The notes beneath the pieces are model-generated. The model was not told where the DNA came from. It saw only the letters and a program-made list of their open reading frames with translations, and did not search any database. A DNA stretch of 64,000 nucleotides from G965240365 sp965240365 (GTDB lineage Bacteria > Pseudomonadota > Gammaproteobacteria > Eutrophobiales > Eutrophobiaceae). The position numbers and the translations under genes were made by a program. Below, piece by piece: positions 14,567 through 22,793 of this stretch (the stretch's first letter is position 1; each line of letters begins with the position of its first letter). The stretch covers positions 744,001-808,000 of the forward strand of contig OZ251218.1 in NCBI GenBank assembly GCA_965240365.1. The letters run 5' to 3'.

Positions 14567-14602
14567 GGAAGCGCCGTGATGAATTCATCACGGCATTTCC
14601 TC
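14565..14602 (+). promoter_or_regulatory. Intra-operon hairpin between livM and livK
   Basis: A 22-base perfect palindrome (14573-14594, half-site GCCGTGATGAA) is nested in a GAGGAA/TTCCTC outer pair. No T-run follows, so it is more likely an RNA-processing or stabilising hairpin that raises binding-protein levels relative to the permeases than a full terminator. Confidence 0.55.
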
Positions 14603-14630
14603 AAACTGTTTAACAATTGGAGGATAGACC

Positions 14631-15872
14631 ATGAAATTGAAACTAATATTGCTGGCGGCGCTCGCCACCCTGTTGAGCGCGCCATCCGCGCGGGCGGAGG
14701 AGCTCAAGCTGGGCGCGGTGGCCGTGCTGGAAGGCGCCTTTGCCGTGCTCGGCCAGGATTCCATGCGCGGCGTTGAACTGGCCCTGCAAGAGTTCAATCA
14801 TATGGCCGGGGGGCGCAGGATCGCGCTGATCACCGGCTCGACCGACGCCTCGCCGGACAGCGCCGTGCGCACGGTGCGCAGGATAGTGGAACAGGATGGC
14901 GCGCCGATCGTCATCGGGCCGTTGTCCGGCTCCGAGGGGATTGCCATCCGCGATTACGCCAAGACGCGGCCGAATGTCACCTTCCTGAACGGCGCCTCGG
15001 CGGCGCAAGACACCACCCTGCGCGAGTCGGCCCCGAACTTCTTCCGTTTCTCGACCGAGGGCGCGCAGTGGATGGCCGGTCTGGGCGAATATGTTTATAA
15101 GGAGAAAGGCTATCGTTCCGTGGCCGTGCTGGCGGAGGATTATTCTTTCCCCTATACGCAGGTCTTCGGCTTTTTGGAGCCCTTCTGCCGGCTGGGCGGC
15201 AAGGCCCCGCAAGAGGCCAGATTTTACGTGCCGATCGGCAACAAGGATTATAGTTCGGTAATCGCGGCCCTGCCGGACGATGTGGACGCGATCTATGTCG
15301 CGCTGGGGGGCGCGGATGCGGTAAATTTTCTGAGCCAGTACGAACAGGCCGGCGGCGAACTGCCGCTGATCGGCGGTTCCATCACCGTGGACCAGACCGT
15401 GCTGGGTTCCAAGGGCCGGATACGCAATTTTATCATCGGCACGCCTTCGGGCGGCCCGATCGCGGACACCTGGGACGACCCGCGCTGGGCCAGATTCGTC
15501 GCCGCCTACAAGGCGGCATTCCCGGACGGGTTCCCGTCGCCTTCGCTGTTTGCCCATGCCTATTATGTCAACACCAAGGCCGCGCTGCTGGCCCTGAATG
15601 AAACAGGGGGCGACCTGTCCGATGGCGGCGCCCGGTTCCGCGCGGCCCTGGCCGGCCTCGCGTTTGAAACGCCGACCGGCATGGTCAGCCTGGATGAGCG
15701 CCGCAATGGCGTGGCCGATGTGTTTCTGACCGAGGTCACGGAGGGGCCGGACGGCAACCTCTTGAACAAGACCATCAAGGTGATTCCGAAAGTCAGCCAG
15801 ACCTTTGGCCTGCCCTATGAGGAATTCCTCAAATATGGCCCTGTCAGCCGTGAAAATCCGGCCTGCGAGTAG
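14631..15872 (+). CDS. livK: Periplasmic ligand-binding protein, LivK/HAAT family
   Basis: 413 residues. Signal peptide MKLKLILLAALATLLSAPSA(RA) then the type 1 periplasmic-binding fold: LKLGAVAVLEGAFAVLGQD, MRGVELALQEFN, VIGPLSGSEGIAI, and the second lobe with YRSVAVLAEDYSFPYTQ. It delivers the substrate to LivHM. The family binds amino acids, amides, urea or aromatic acids; the pocket residues here do not let me choose. TTGGAGGAT precedes the ATG. The label livK denotes family, not a proven leucine carrier. Confidence 0.88.
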   Translation: MKLKLILLAALATLLSAPSARAEELKLGAVAVLEGAFAVLGQDSMRGVELALQEFNHMAGGRRIALITGSTDASPDSAVRTVRRIVEQDGAPIVIGPLSGSEGIAIRDYAKTRPNVTFLNGASAAQDTTLRESAPNFFRFSTEGAQWMAGLGEYVYKEKGYRSVAVLAEDYSFPYTQVFGFLEPFCRLGGKAPQEARFYVPIGNKDYSSVIAALPDDVDAIYVALGGADAVNFLSQYEQAGGELPLIGGSITVDQTVLGSKGRIRNFIIGTPSGGPIADTWDDPRWARFVAAYKAAFPDGFPSPSLFAHAYYVNTKAALLALNETGGDLSDGGARFRAALAGLAFETPTGMVSLDERRNGVADVFLTEVTEGPDGNLLNKTIKVIPKVSQTFGLPYEEFLKYGPVSRENPACE

Positions 15873-15886
15873 CCGGATTTAAGCGC

Positions 15887-16672
15887 GTGGATAGCGCCGA
15901 CGCCCTCTCCCGACTCCAGTCCGCGGGCCAATACGCCCTGGAACTGGAGGCCGTCAGCCGCCATTTCGGCGCGCTGGTGGCCCTGGCCGACATCAATCTG
16001 GCGGTCAGGGCCGGAGAGCGGCGCGCGATCCTGGGTTCAAACGGGGCCGGCAAGACCACCCTGTTCAACGCCATCAGCGGGGACTTCCCGGTCACCACCG
16101 GGCGCATCCGGTTTTTTGGCGAAGACATCACGCTGCTGCCTCCCCAGGAACGGATTCGGCGGGGCCTGCGCCGAACCTATCAGATTTCACTGCTGTTCGA
16201 GAATCTGAGCGTGCGCGATAATCTGTTTGTCGCCTGCCGCGGGGTCGCGCCCCGGCGGGCCTCCCTGCGCCGGCCCGGGCCGGCCGACCCGGCGCTTGAG
16301 ATGAGCGCGGTCCTGGCCGAGGCGGTGTATCTGGACGATGTGCTGGAAACCCGGGTGGGCGCGCTCAGTCACGGCCAGCAGCGCCAGCTTGAAATCGGCA
16401 TGGCGCTGGCCGGGGCGCCGCGCTTCATCCTGTTTGACGAACCCGCGGCGGGTCTGTCGCCTTCCGAACGGACCCGCCTGATCGAGATCCTTGGCCGCCT
16501 GCCCGAGCATATCGGTTTCATCATCATCGAGCATGATATGGACATCGCCCTGCGGGTGGCCGAGAGTGTCTCGATGATGCATAACGGGCGCGTCTTCAAG
16601 GAGGGCACGCCGGCGGAGATCGAAAATGACCCGGAAGTGCAGGCGCTCTATCTCGGAGATGGTCATGGCTGA
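15887..16672 (+). CDS. livG: ABC ATPase, LivG type
   Basis: 261 residues from GTG 15887. Walker A GSNGAGKTT, Q-loop region RRTYQISLLFENLSVRDNL, signature LSHGQQRQLEIGMAL, Walker B FILFDEPAAGLSP and switch His in IIIEHDMD. The C-terminal VFKEGTPAEIENDPEVQALYLG is characteristic of LivG. Energises the importer with the LivF domain encoded next, which it overlaps by 8 bases. Confidence 0.9.
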   Translation: MDSADALSRLQSAGQYALELEAVSRHFGALVALADINLAVRAGERRAILGSNGAGKTTLFNAISGDFPVTTGRIRFFGEDITLLPPQERIRRGLRRTYQISLLFENLSVRDNLFVACRGVAPRRASLRRPGPADPALEMSAVLAEAVYLDDVLETRVGALSHGQQRQLEIGMALAGAPRFILFDEPAAGLSPSERTRLIEILGRLPEHIGFIIIEHDMDIALRVAESVSMMHNGRVFKEGTPAEIENDPEVQALYLGDGHG

Positions 16673-18785
16673 GGGGCAAGCGGTGTTGTCGGTGCGCGGG
16701 CTGCATGTTTACTATGGCGCCTCTCATGCCCTGCAAGGGGTTGATATTTCCCTGGGCGAGGGCGTTCATGCCGTGCTGGGGCGCAACGGCATGGGCAAAA
16801 CCACGCTCTGCAACGCGATCATGGGGCTGGCGCCGATCAAGGCCGGCACGATCCGGTTTGAGGGCAATGACATCACCGGGCTCCCGGCCAACAAAATCGC
16901 GGCTAAAGGCATCGGCTATACCCCGCAGGGGCGGCGGCTCTGGCCCTCGCTGACGGTCGATGAGCATCTCCGGCTCTCCGCCGTGGCCCAGAGCGCCTGG
17001 CCTGTCGAGCGAATCTACGACACCTTTCCGCGTCTCTACGAGCGGCGCAATAATGGCGGCGCGGAGCTTTCGGGCGGAGAACAGCAGATGCTGGCGATCG
17101 CGCGCGCCCTGTTGCCGGGGCCGCGGCTCCTGATCATGGACGAACCGACCGAGGGTCTGGCGCCCGTGATCGTGGATCAGGTGGTGGCGCTGTTGCACAA
17201 GATCGACGCCGCGGGCGAGGCCTCGGTGCTCCTGGTTGAACAAAATCTGGGGGTGGCAACGGCGGTCGCGGCGGACATCTCGGTCATGGTCAATGGCCGG
17301 ATTACGACCGTCTTGCCCGCCGGCCAGCTCGCGGCGGATCGTGACCTGCAAGAACGCCTGCTCGGGGTCGGGCGGCATGCCGGCGAGGCCGTCGAGCAGC
17401 GGCCGGAGGCCGCGCCTGAAGAAACTTTAGAAGCCTTGCCGGCGGCGCCGGCGCCGCCCAAAAACGACTATACGCCGCCGCCGCGCTGGTCTGCCGATCA
17501 CTGGCAAAATGAGACCGCGGAAGCGCCCGCGCCCGCCGCGCCCGCGCCGCCGGCCCGGCCCGAACCCGCCGCGTCCGTGTTTGCCGGCGCGGTGATCGTG
17601 GCCGGGACCTTTGACCTCAAGGCCCGGGAACTGGGTTTCCTGCGTGAGCGCCTGCTGGCGCAGCGCATCCCGGTCAAGACCGTGGACCTTTCCACCTCGG
17701 GCAAACCTTCAGCGGCCGATGTCCCGCCGCATCATGTGGCGGCCTTTCACCCGGGCGGCGCCAGCGCCGTTATGACCGGTGATCGCGGCAGCGCCATAGC
17801 GGCCATGGCCGAGGCCTTCGAGGCCTGGACCGCCGCGGCCCGGGGCATTCGCGGCATGATCTCCGCGGCCGGGTCAGGCGGCACGGCGCTGGTGACGCCG
17901 GCGATGCGCAAATTGCCCATCGGCCTGCCCAAGCTCATGATCTCTACCGTGGCCTCGGGCGATGTCGGCCGTTATGTGGGGCCATCGGATATTATGATGA
18001 TGTATTCGGTGACCGATGTGCAGGGCATCAACCGGATCTCGGCCCGGGTGCTGGCCAATGGCGCCGACGCAATAGCCGGCGCGGTGCGCTTTGGCGCGGC
18101 AAATCCGCCGACCGCCGGCGGCGACAAGCCGCTGCTCGGACTGACGATGTTTGGCGTGACCACGCCGGCCGTGCAGGCGATCATCGCCGGGCTGGAGGCG
18201 CGCTATGAATGCCTGACCTTTCACGCGACCGGCACGGGCGGCCAGTCCATGGAAAAACTGGCCGACAGCGGCCTGCTGGCCGGGGTGCTTGATATCACCA
18301 CCACCGAGGTCTGCGACCTGCTGCTGGGCGGTATCATGCCCGCCACCGAAGACCGGTTTGGCGCATTCATACGCAACGCCATCCCTTATGTCGGCTCGAC
18401 CGGCGCGCTTGATATGGTGAACTGGAACGCGCCCGACACCATACCGGAACGCTACCAGGGCCGGCTTTTCTACGAACACAACCCGCAGGTCACGCTGATG
18501 CGCACCACGCCCGAGGAAAATACGCGCATGGGGACCTGGATTGCCGAGCGGCTCAACAGGATGAGCGGGCCGGTGCGGTTTTTATTGCCGCTGGGCGGCG
18601 TTTCCGCGCTGGACGCGCCGGGGCAGCCGTTCCACGACCCGGCCGCAAGCCAGGCCCTGTTTGAGGCGATCCGCGCCGCCTTCAAGCCTGCGCCCGCGCG
18701 CAAACTCATCGAAGTCAACAGCAACATCAACGCCCCGGCATTCACGGCCGCCGCCCTGGCCGCCTTTGCCGAGATCAACCCATAA
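16665..18785 (+). CDS. Fusion of LivF ATPase to a UPF0261 (Tm-1-like) domain
   Basis: 706 residues from ATG 16665 (GGAG 6 bases upstream). Residues 1-240 are a complete LivF ATPase: GRNGMGKTT, LSGGEQQMLAIARAL, LLIMDEPTEGLAP, VLLVEQNL. A linker of about 60 residues rich in Ala/Pro/Glu follows. Residues 304-700 are a full UPF0261 domain: VIVAGTFDLKARELGFL, GDRGSAIAAMAEAF, GSGGTALVTPAMRKLPIG, PKLMISTVASGDVGRYVGPSD and IPYVGSTGALDMVNW. UPF0261 is the N-terminal half of the tomato Tm-1 resistance protein, whose other half is the TIM barrel encoded next. In most bacteria I know of, LivF and UPF0261 are separate genes. The fusion physically ties substrate import to the UPF0261 reaction, which is undefined. 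Confidence 0.9.
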   Translation: MAEGQAVLSVRGLHVYYGASHALQGVDISLGEGVHAVLGRNGMGKTTLCNAIMGLAPIKAGTIRFEGNDITGLPANKIAAKGIGYTPQGRRLWPSLTVDEHLRLSAVAQSAWPVERIYDTFPRLYERRNNGGAELSGGEQQMLAIARALLPGPRLLIMDEPTEGLAPVIVDQVVALLHKIDAAGEASVLLVEQNLGVATAVAADISVMVNGRITTVLPAGQLAADRDLQERLLGVGRHAGEAVEQRPEAAPEETLEALPAAPAPPKNDYTPPPRWSADHWQNETAEAPAPAAPAPPARPEPAASVFAGAVIVAGTFDLKARELGFLRERLLAQRIPVKTVDLSTSGKPSAADVPPHHVAAFHPGGASAVMTGDRGSAIAAMAEAFEAWTAAARGIRGMISAAGSGGTALVTPAMRKLPIGLPKLMISTVASGDVGRYVGPSDIMMMYSVTDVQGINRISARVLANGADAIAGAVRFGAANPPTAGGDKPLLGLTMFGVTTPAVQAIIAGLEARYECLTFHATGTGGQSMEKLADSGLLAGVLDITTTEVCDLLLGGIMPATEDRFGAFIRNAIPYVGSTGALDMVNWNAPDTIPERYQGRLFYEHNPQVTLMRTTPEENTRMGTWIAERLNRMSGPVRFLLPLGGVSALDAPGQPFHDPAASQALFEAIRAAFKPAPARKLIEVNSNINAPAFTAAALAAFAEINP

Positions 18786-18795
18786 GGAGACAACC

Positions 18796-19647
18796 ATGCC
18801 CGCATTTGAGCGCAGTGAATTAATGGCAAAATTTCAAACAATGAAAGCGGAAGGCAGGCCCATCATCGGCGGTGGCGCAGGCACGGGGCTGTCGGCCAAA
18901 TGCGAACAGGCCGGCGGCATCGACCTGATCGTCATTTACAATTCCGGGCGCTACCGCATGGCCGGGCGCGGCTCGCTCTCGGGCCTGCTGGCCTACGGCA
19001 ATGCCAACCGGATCGTGCTGGAGATGGCCGCCGAAGTGCTGCCCGTCGCCCAATCCACCCCGGTCCTGGCCGGAGTCAACGGCACCGATCCATTCTGCAA
19101 CTTTGACGCCTTTCTGGATGAGATTAAGCAGGTTGGCTTTTCCGGTGTGCAGAATTTCCCGACAGTCGGCTTGATCGACGGTACTTTCCGGGCGAATCTG
19201 GAAGAAACGGGCATGTCCTATCAACTGGAGACCGAAATGATCGCGCGGGCCCACGCCAAAGATTTGTTGACCACGCCTTATGTCTTTTCGGCCGCCGATG
19301 CGGAGGCCATGGCGCGCGCCGGCGCGGATCTCATCGTGGCGCATCTCGGCCTGACCACCGGCGGCTCGATCGGCGCCGGGACCGCGCTTAAACTACAGGA
19401 TTGCCCCGCCCGGGTCGATGAATGGGCCGAGGCCGCGCTCTCGGTCAATGCCGAGGCCATCATCCTGGTCCACGGCGGGCCGGTATCCATGCCGGCCGAT
19501 GCCGAATATATCCTGCAAAATACGCAAAACTGCCACGGCTTTTATGGCGCGTCGTCGATGGAGCGCCTGCCGGCCGAAGTCGCGCTGACCGAACAAACGC
19601 GCGCCTTCAAGGCCATCCGTGGCAAACCCCGGAGGAAGAGAGTATGA
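18796..19647 (+). CDS. PEP-hydrolase-like TIM-barrel protein (Tm-1 C-terminal half homologue)
   Basis: 283 residues, ATG 18796 behind AAGGAGA. Typical family segments: GRPIIGGGAGTGLSAKCEQAGG, DLIVIYNSGRYRMAGRGSLS, VLAGVNGTDPF, VGFSGVQNFPTVGLIDG, GADLIVAHLGLTTGGSIGA, and the C-terminal GFYGASSMERLP loop that should bind phosphate. Named in databases as phosphoenolpyruvate hydrolase-like or TIM-barrel signal transduction protein, but the natural substrate is not established. Located directly after its Tm-1 partner domain; stop overlaps the next start (ATGA). Confidence 0.88.
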   Translation: MPAFERSELMAKFQTMKAEGRPIIGGGAGTGLSAKCEQAGGIDLIVIYNSGRYRMAGRGSLSGLLAYGNANRIVLEMAAEVLPVAQSTPVLAGVNGTDPFCNFDAFLDEIKQVGFSGVQNFPTVGLIDGTFRANLEETGMSYQLETEMIARAHAKDLLTTPYVFSAADAEAMARAGADLIVAHLGLTTGGSIGAGTALKLQDCPARVDEWAEAALSVNAEAIILVHGGPVSMPADAEYILQNTQNCHGFYGASSMERLPAEVALTEQTRAFKAIRGKPRRKRV

Positions 19648-21230
19648 ACACTATGCCGATTTTATGGTTGATCGGGCTGGCCGCCGGCGCGATCGTGCTG
19701 ATAGCCTTATTGAACTGGTTTTACCTGCGCGGCGCCTCTGACAAGGCCTATGTCCGCACCGGCTTTGGCGGGCGCAAGGTCACGCTTGACGCCGGCATGT
19801 TTGTCCTGCCCGTGCTGCATCAGGTGATCCCCATCAGTCTTGGCCTGGCAAAAGTGGTGTTGAAGGTCGAACATGGCGCGGGCCTGATCACCGCCGATCG
19901 CATGCGGGTCGATGTGGACGCGGAATTTTTCCTGCGGGTGACGCCGGAGCCGGACGCCGTGGCGCTGGCCGCGGCCACGCTCGGCCCCCTCAGCAATCGC
20001 CCGGATGACCTGGCCGCTTTTTACGAAAGCGAGTTTCTGGGGGCGCTCCGGGCCGTGGCGGCGGAAAAAACGCTGAATGAACTGCATGAAGACCGCGTCG
20101 GTTTCGTTGCAGCGGTAGAGACCCGGGTGACCAACATCCTTGCCCGCAGCGGACTGAAATTATCCTCGGTCGCAATCCGCAACCTTGATCAGACCGCGCT
20201 GGAGCATTTTAATCCCGCCAACCGCTTCGATGCCGAAGGTTTGACCCGCCTGATCGACACCATCGAAGCGCGCCGCCAGTCACGCAACGCCATTGAACAG
20301 AAATCTGCGGTGGCTATCCGCGAGGCTAATCTGGCGGCGGAAAAAGAAACCCTGGCGCTGGATCGGGAGAGCCGGCTGGCGCGTCTCGCGCAGGAACAGG
20401 ACATTGAGACTCGCCGCGCCGCGCAGAGCGCTGAAATCGCCCGCGAACAGGCCGAACGCAATGCCGAGGCCGAGGCCGCCCGCATTGCCGGCAGCCAGGC
20501 CACCAATCAACGTGAAATTGCCGCCAAAGAAGAGGTTGAACGGACCCGTTATGCCTCGGAAAGGGCCCTGGACGAGAGCCGCATCCTCAGAGAACAGGAA
20601 TTGCGGCGGTTGGAAATCGAACGGGAGAAATTCATCGATCTGGCCCGGCTGGAGGCCCGGATCGAGATTCTGGCGAAATCCCTGGAAGAGGCCGATAGCC
20701 AAACCGGGGCGGAAACGAAGCTGGTCGCCGCGGCCAAATCCGCCGAGGCGGTCCTGACCGCCAAAGAACTTGGCGCGGCGGAACGCGAGCGCGCGGTCTC
20801 GAAGATGGAGGCGGAACGTGAAACCCAGGCCGCGCAACTGCGCGCCGCTCAACGCGCGGAGGCCGAGCGCCTTCTGAACGAGGCCGAAAACGTGCTAACC
20901 GAAGACGCCCGCGCGGGCCGTCTGCGGGCGCGACTGATCGACAAACTTGAGGCCGTGATTGCCGAGACCGTGAAGCCCATTGCCAACATAGACGGCATCA
21001 AGCTGGTACACATGAGCGGCGGCGCCGGCGCGCCGGGCCGATCACCCACCGATGAAGTCATCGACAGCGCGCTGCGTTACCGCGTGCAGGCGCCGTTGAT
21101 CGATGAGCTTATGAAAGAAATCGGCGTGGAAGGGGCGAATGTGGCCAGGATGGGTGATGTGTTCCGGGCCGCAAAAGATGCGCAAAGCCTTGCCAAAGAA
21201 GTGTCTAAAAAGGACGAGAACGATGATTGA
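19644..21230 (+). CDS. Flotillin-like SPFH-domain membrane protein
   Basis: 528 residues from ATG 19644 (GGAGGAAGAG upstream). N-terminal membrane anchor (about 5-27: ILWLIGLAAGAIVLIALL), SPFH domain to about 210 (RTGFGGRKVTLDAGMFVLPV, RMRVDVDAEFFLRV), then a 220-residue Ala/Glu/Arg coiled coil (EAEAARIAGSQATN, ESRILREQELRRLEIEREKF) and a C-terminal oligomerisation region. YqiK/flotillin proteins form membrane microdomain scaffolds. Its place between the TIM barrel and SRPBCC genes, with 4- and 8-base overlaps, suggests that it gathers the transporter-enzyme assembly at the inner membrane; that is an inference. Confidence 0.88.
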   Translation: MNTMPILWLIGLAAGAIVLIALLNWFYLRGASDKAYVRTGFGGRKVTLDAGMFVLPVLHQVIPISLGLAKVVLKVEHGAGLITADRMRVDVDAEFFLRVTPEPDAVALAAATLGPLSNRPDDLAAFYESEFLGALRAVAAEKTLNELHEDRVGFVAAVETRVTNILARSGLKLSSVAIRNLDQTALEHFNPANRFDAEGLTRLIDTIEARRQSRNAIEQKSAVAIREANLAAEKETLALDRESRLARLAQEQDIETRRAAQSAEIAREQAERNAEAEAARIAGSQATNQREIAAKEEVERTRYASERALDESRILREQELRRLEIEREKFIDLARLEARIEILAKSLEEADSQTGAETKLVAAAKSAEAVLTAKELGAAERERAVSKMEAERETQAAQLRAAQRAEAERLLNEAENVLTEDARAGRLRARLIDKLEAVIAETVKPIANIDGIKLVHMSGGAGAPGRSPTDEVIDSALRYRVQAPLIDELMKEIGVEGANVARMGDVFRAAKDAQSLAKEVSKKDENDD

Positions 21231-21657
21231 AGTGCTTGTTTCCTCGGTGATTCCCGCCGAAATCGGCCGGGTCTGGGCGGTGGTGCGCGATTTCAACGCC
21301 ATGCCCGCCTGGCATCCCCTGATCAAACAGAGCCGGATCGAGACCGGCGCGCCCTCAGACCAGATCGGCTGCGTGCGCAATTTCAGCCTGAATGATGGCA
21401 GCCGCATCCGCGAACAACTGCTCTCGCTATCCGACCGCGAGCACAGCTTTTCCTATTGCATCCTGGAAGCGGATGTGCCGTTGCAGGACTACAGCGCGGG
21501 CTTGTCGCTCCTGTGCGTGACCGATGGCGATGCCACCTTCGGCCGCTGGTGGGCCAAATTCAACGCCCCTGCCGGGCAAGAAGACACCTTGTCCGCAATG
21601 GTCGCCAACGATGTCTTCCAGGCGGGGTTTGATGCGCTGAAATCACGCTTTGTTTGA
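21223..21657 (+). CDS. SRPBCC (START-like) small-ligand-binding protein
   Basis: 144 residues from ATG 21223, overlapping the flotillin stop by 8 bases. Pattern of the Bet v1/polyketide-cyclase fold: VSSVIPAEIGRVWAVVRDFNAMPAWHPLI at the N-terminus, DGSRIREQLLSLSDREHSFSYCIL in the sheet, and a C-terminal helix VANDVFQAGFDALKSRF. These proteins hold hydrophobic or cyclic ligands in a cavity, sometimes catalysing hydration or cyclisation. Last gene of the operon; could carry the imported compound or a product. Substrate unknown. Confidence 0.85.
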   Translation: MIEVLVSSVIPAEIGRVWAVVRDFNAMPAWHPLIKQSRIETGAPSDQIGCVRNFSLNDGSRIREQLLSLSDREHSFSYCILEADVPLQDYSAGLSLLCVTDGDATFGRWWAKFNAPAGQEDTLSAMVANDVFQAGFDALKSRFV

Positions 21658-21692
21658 GGCTCCCGCGTTGGCGGGATGACGCCCCTGTTGTT

Positions 21693-21725
21693 ATTCTGGC
21701 CTGCCTATCGCAGGCAGGCCAGAAT
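21693..21725 (+). terminator. Hairpin after the liv/UPF0261 operon
   Basis: ATTCTGGCCTGCCT-ATCGC-AGGCAGGCCAGAAT, a 14-base perfect stem 35 bases after the last stop. It is a repeat-derived palindrome without a T-run, but is well placed to stop or stabilise the operon transcript. Confidence 0.4.
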
Positions 21726-21770
21726 GACGAAGTGGCGGGGGTGACATTTTTCCTTGGGTTTTACGGGTCT

Positions 21771-21925
21771 GCCGAAGAGTGAATTCCTTATCATCCGCAC
21801 CAGTGAACCGGCGCTGACCTTATCGGCACCAAGATACCGTGCGCAGTTACAAAAAACTCGCGCAAGTCGAGCGTGCTTTCCGCACGCCGAAAGGCGTTGA
21901 TCTGGCCATTTGTCCGATATTGTTG
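21771..21925 (+). pseudogene. IS1634-like transposase fragment, frameshifted
   Basis: Two adjacent frames together read EFLIIRTSEPALTLSAP and VRSYKKLAQVERAFRTPKGVDLAICPI. The second matches the conserved 'RxYKxLxxVExAFRxLK' block of IS1634/IS4-type transposases. A shift separates them and both ends are missing, so this is a decayed fragment. Confidence 0.6.
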
Positions 21926-21997
21926 TTAATCAATCAACCGAAGGTCGGCACTCTGATGAAGACTTCCAGGATATATTTCGTATCTTTCATTTTGCAG

Positions 21998-22437
21998 GGC
22001 TCTTTTAAATTCCAAGTGGGTTAAACTGCATGTGGATTGAGTGTACGGAAGTCGAGTTTTCCAGCGATCAGGAAGATGGTGGTACGAATCTGCGTGCAGC
22101 AGACAGGTGGTTGACAAACGCCGATACCCTCGGGCCTTGCGTTTGGCAGCCTGGAACAGGCCGTTAAGGGCTTTGAGGAAGCCATTGGTCATTCGCATTC
22201 GTGCCCAGGCAATGATGCCCTCAAGGTGGTTTTGAATCATCCGTGCCACGTTCTTCATGGCTTCGAGCGCATGACGTTTGTGCATTATTGCTTGAGCATC
22301 TGGCGCACGACATTGCTCTGCTTACGGCTGAGGATTTCGCGCCAGTCTTCTCGGCACTGCCAGGGATGCGCCGCCTGTCTGCTGTAGGCAGGTAGCGTTT
22401 GGTCTGTGCGTCGTGCACCGGGTGCTCGCCCGCCACC
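21998..22437 (-). mobile_element. ISL3-family remnant: transposase C-terminus plus right end
   Basis: On the minus strand, AHPWQCREDWREILSRKQSN, a stop in place of Trp (CAATAATGC), then ALEAMKNVARMIQNHLEGII, ARMRMTNGFLKALNGLFQAA, KRKARGYRR and, after a shift, IFLIAGKLDFRTLNPHA. These are the conserved C-terminal blocks of ISL3 transposases. The right end GGCTCTTTTAAATTCC lies at about 21998. The palindrome CTGTCTGCTGTAGGCAG (22374-22390) interrupts the N-terminal side. Another ISL3 end is present at 41996-42046. Bases 22438-22690 hold no intact gene, only decayed sequence. Confidence 0.7.
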
Positions 22438-22701
22438 TCTCGTCAGTAATATTCCCAGAACTCACTGCCATGTAGCCCTCGCCCAAAGACGGCGAAATCA
22501 GAACTGCTTCCGCAAACGCGGAAACTCCTGCAACATCACCTGTGAACTGCCTCCCTGTCGGCAGATCGGCCTGTAGAAGCGTAGCGAAAACCATATCCAC
22601 GAACTGGAAATTGAGTGGTACCGCGAGGATATTCAAGACTATTGCAATCTCAAAACCGATAGGGGAAGGAGTAATGATCGAGGGCATACACCAGAAATTT
22701 A

Positions 22702-22778
22702 ATGTCCCTTAGAATTTTAAATGTCCTAAAAAACAACTTGATCATGTCTCTTAAATAGACTAATCTAATTTAAGAGAT
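22702..22778 (+). promoter_or_regulatory. Repeated ATGTCCCTTA motifs upstream of the Fic gene
   Basis: ATGTCCCTTA (22702), ATGTCCTAAA (22721) and ATGTCTCTTA (22744) occur at 19-23-base spacing. The last forms a perfect 9-base inverted repeat with ATTTAAGAG (CTCTTAAAT...ATTTAAGAG, 22748-22776) ending 17 bases before the start codon. This looks like a set of operator sites, plausibly for the winged-helix N-terminus of the Fic protein itself. Confidence 0.45.
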
Positions 22779-22793
22779 AGTCAGGCAGTAAAA

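Noticed and set aside
19422..19643. N-terminal extension of the flotillin-like protein
   Set aside because: It overlaps the TIM-barrel gene out of phase; ATG 19644 has a strong ribosome-binding site and starts the membrane anchor.
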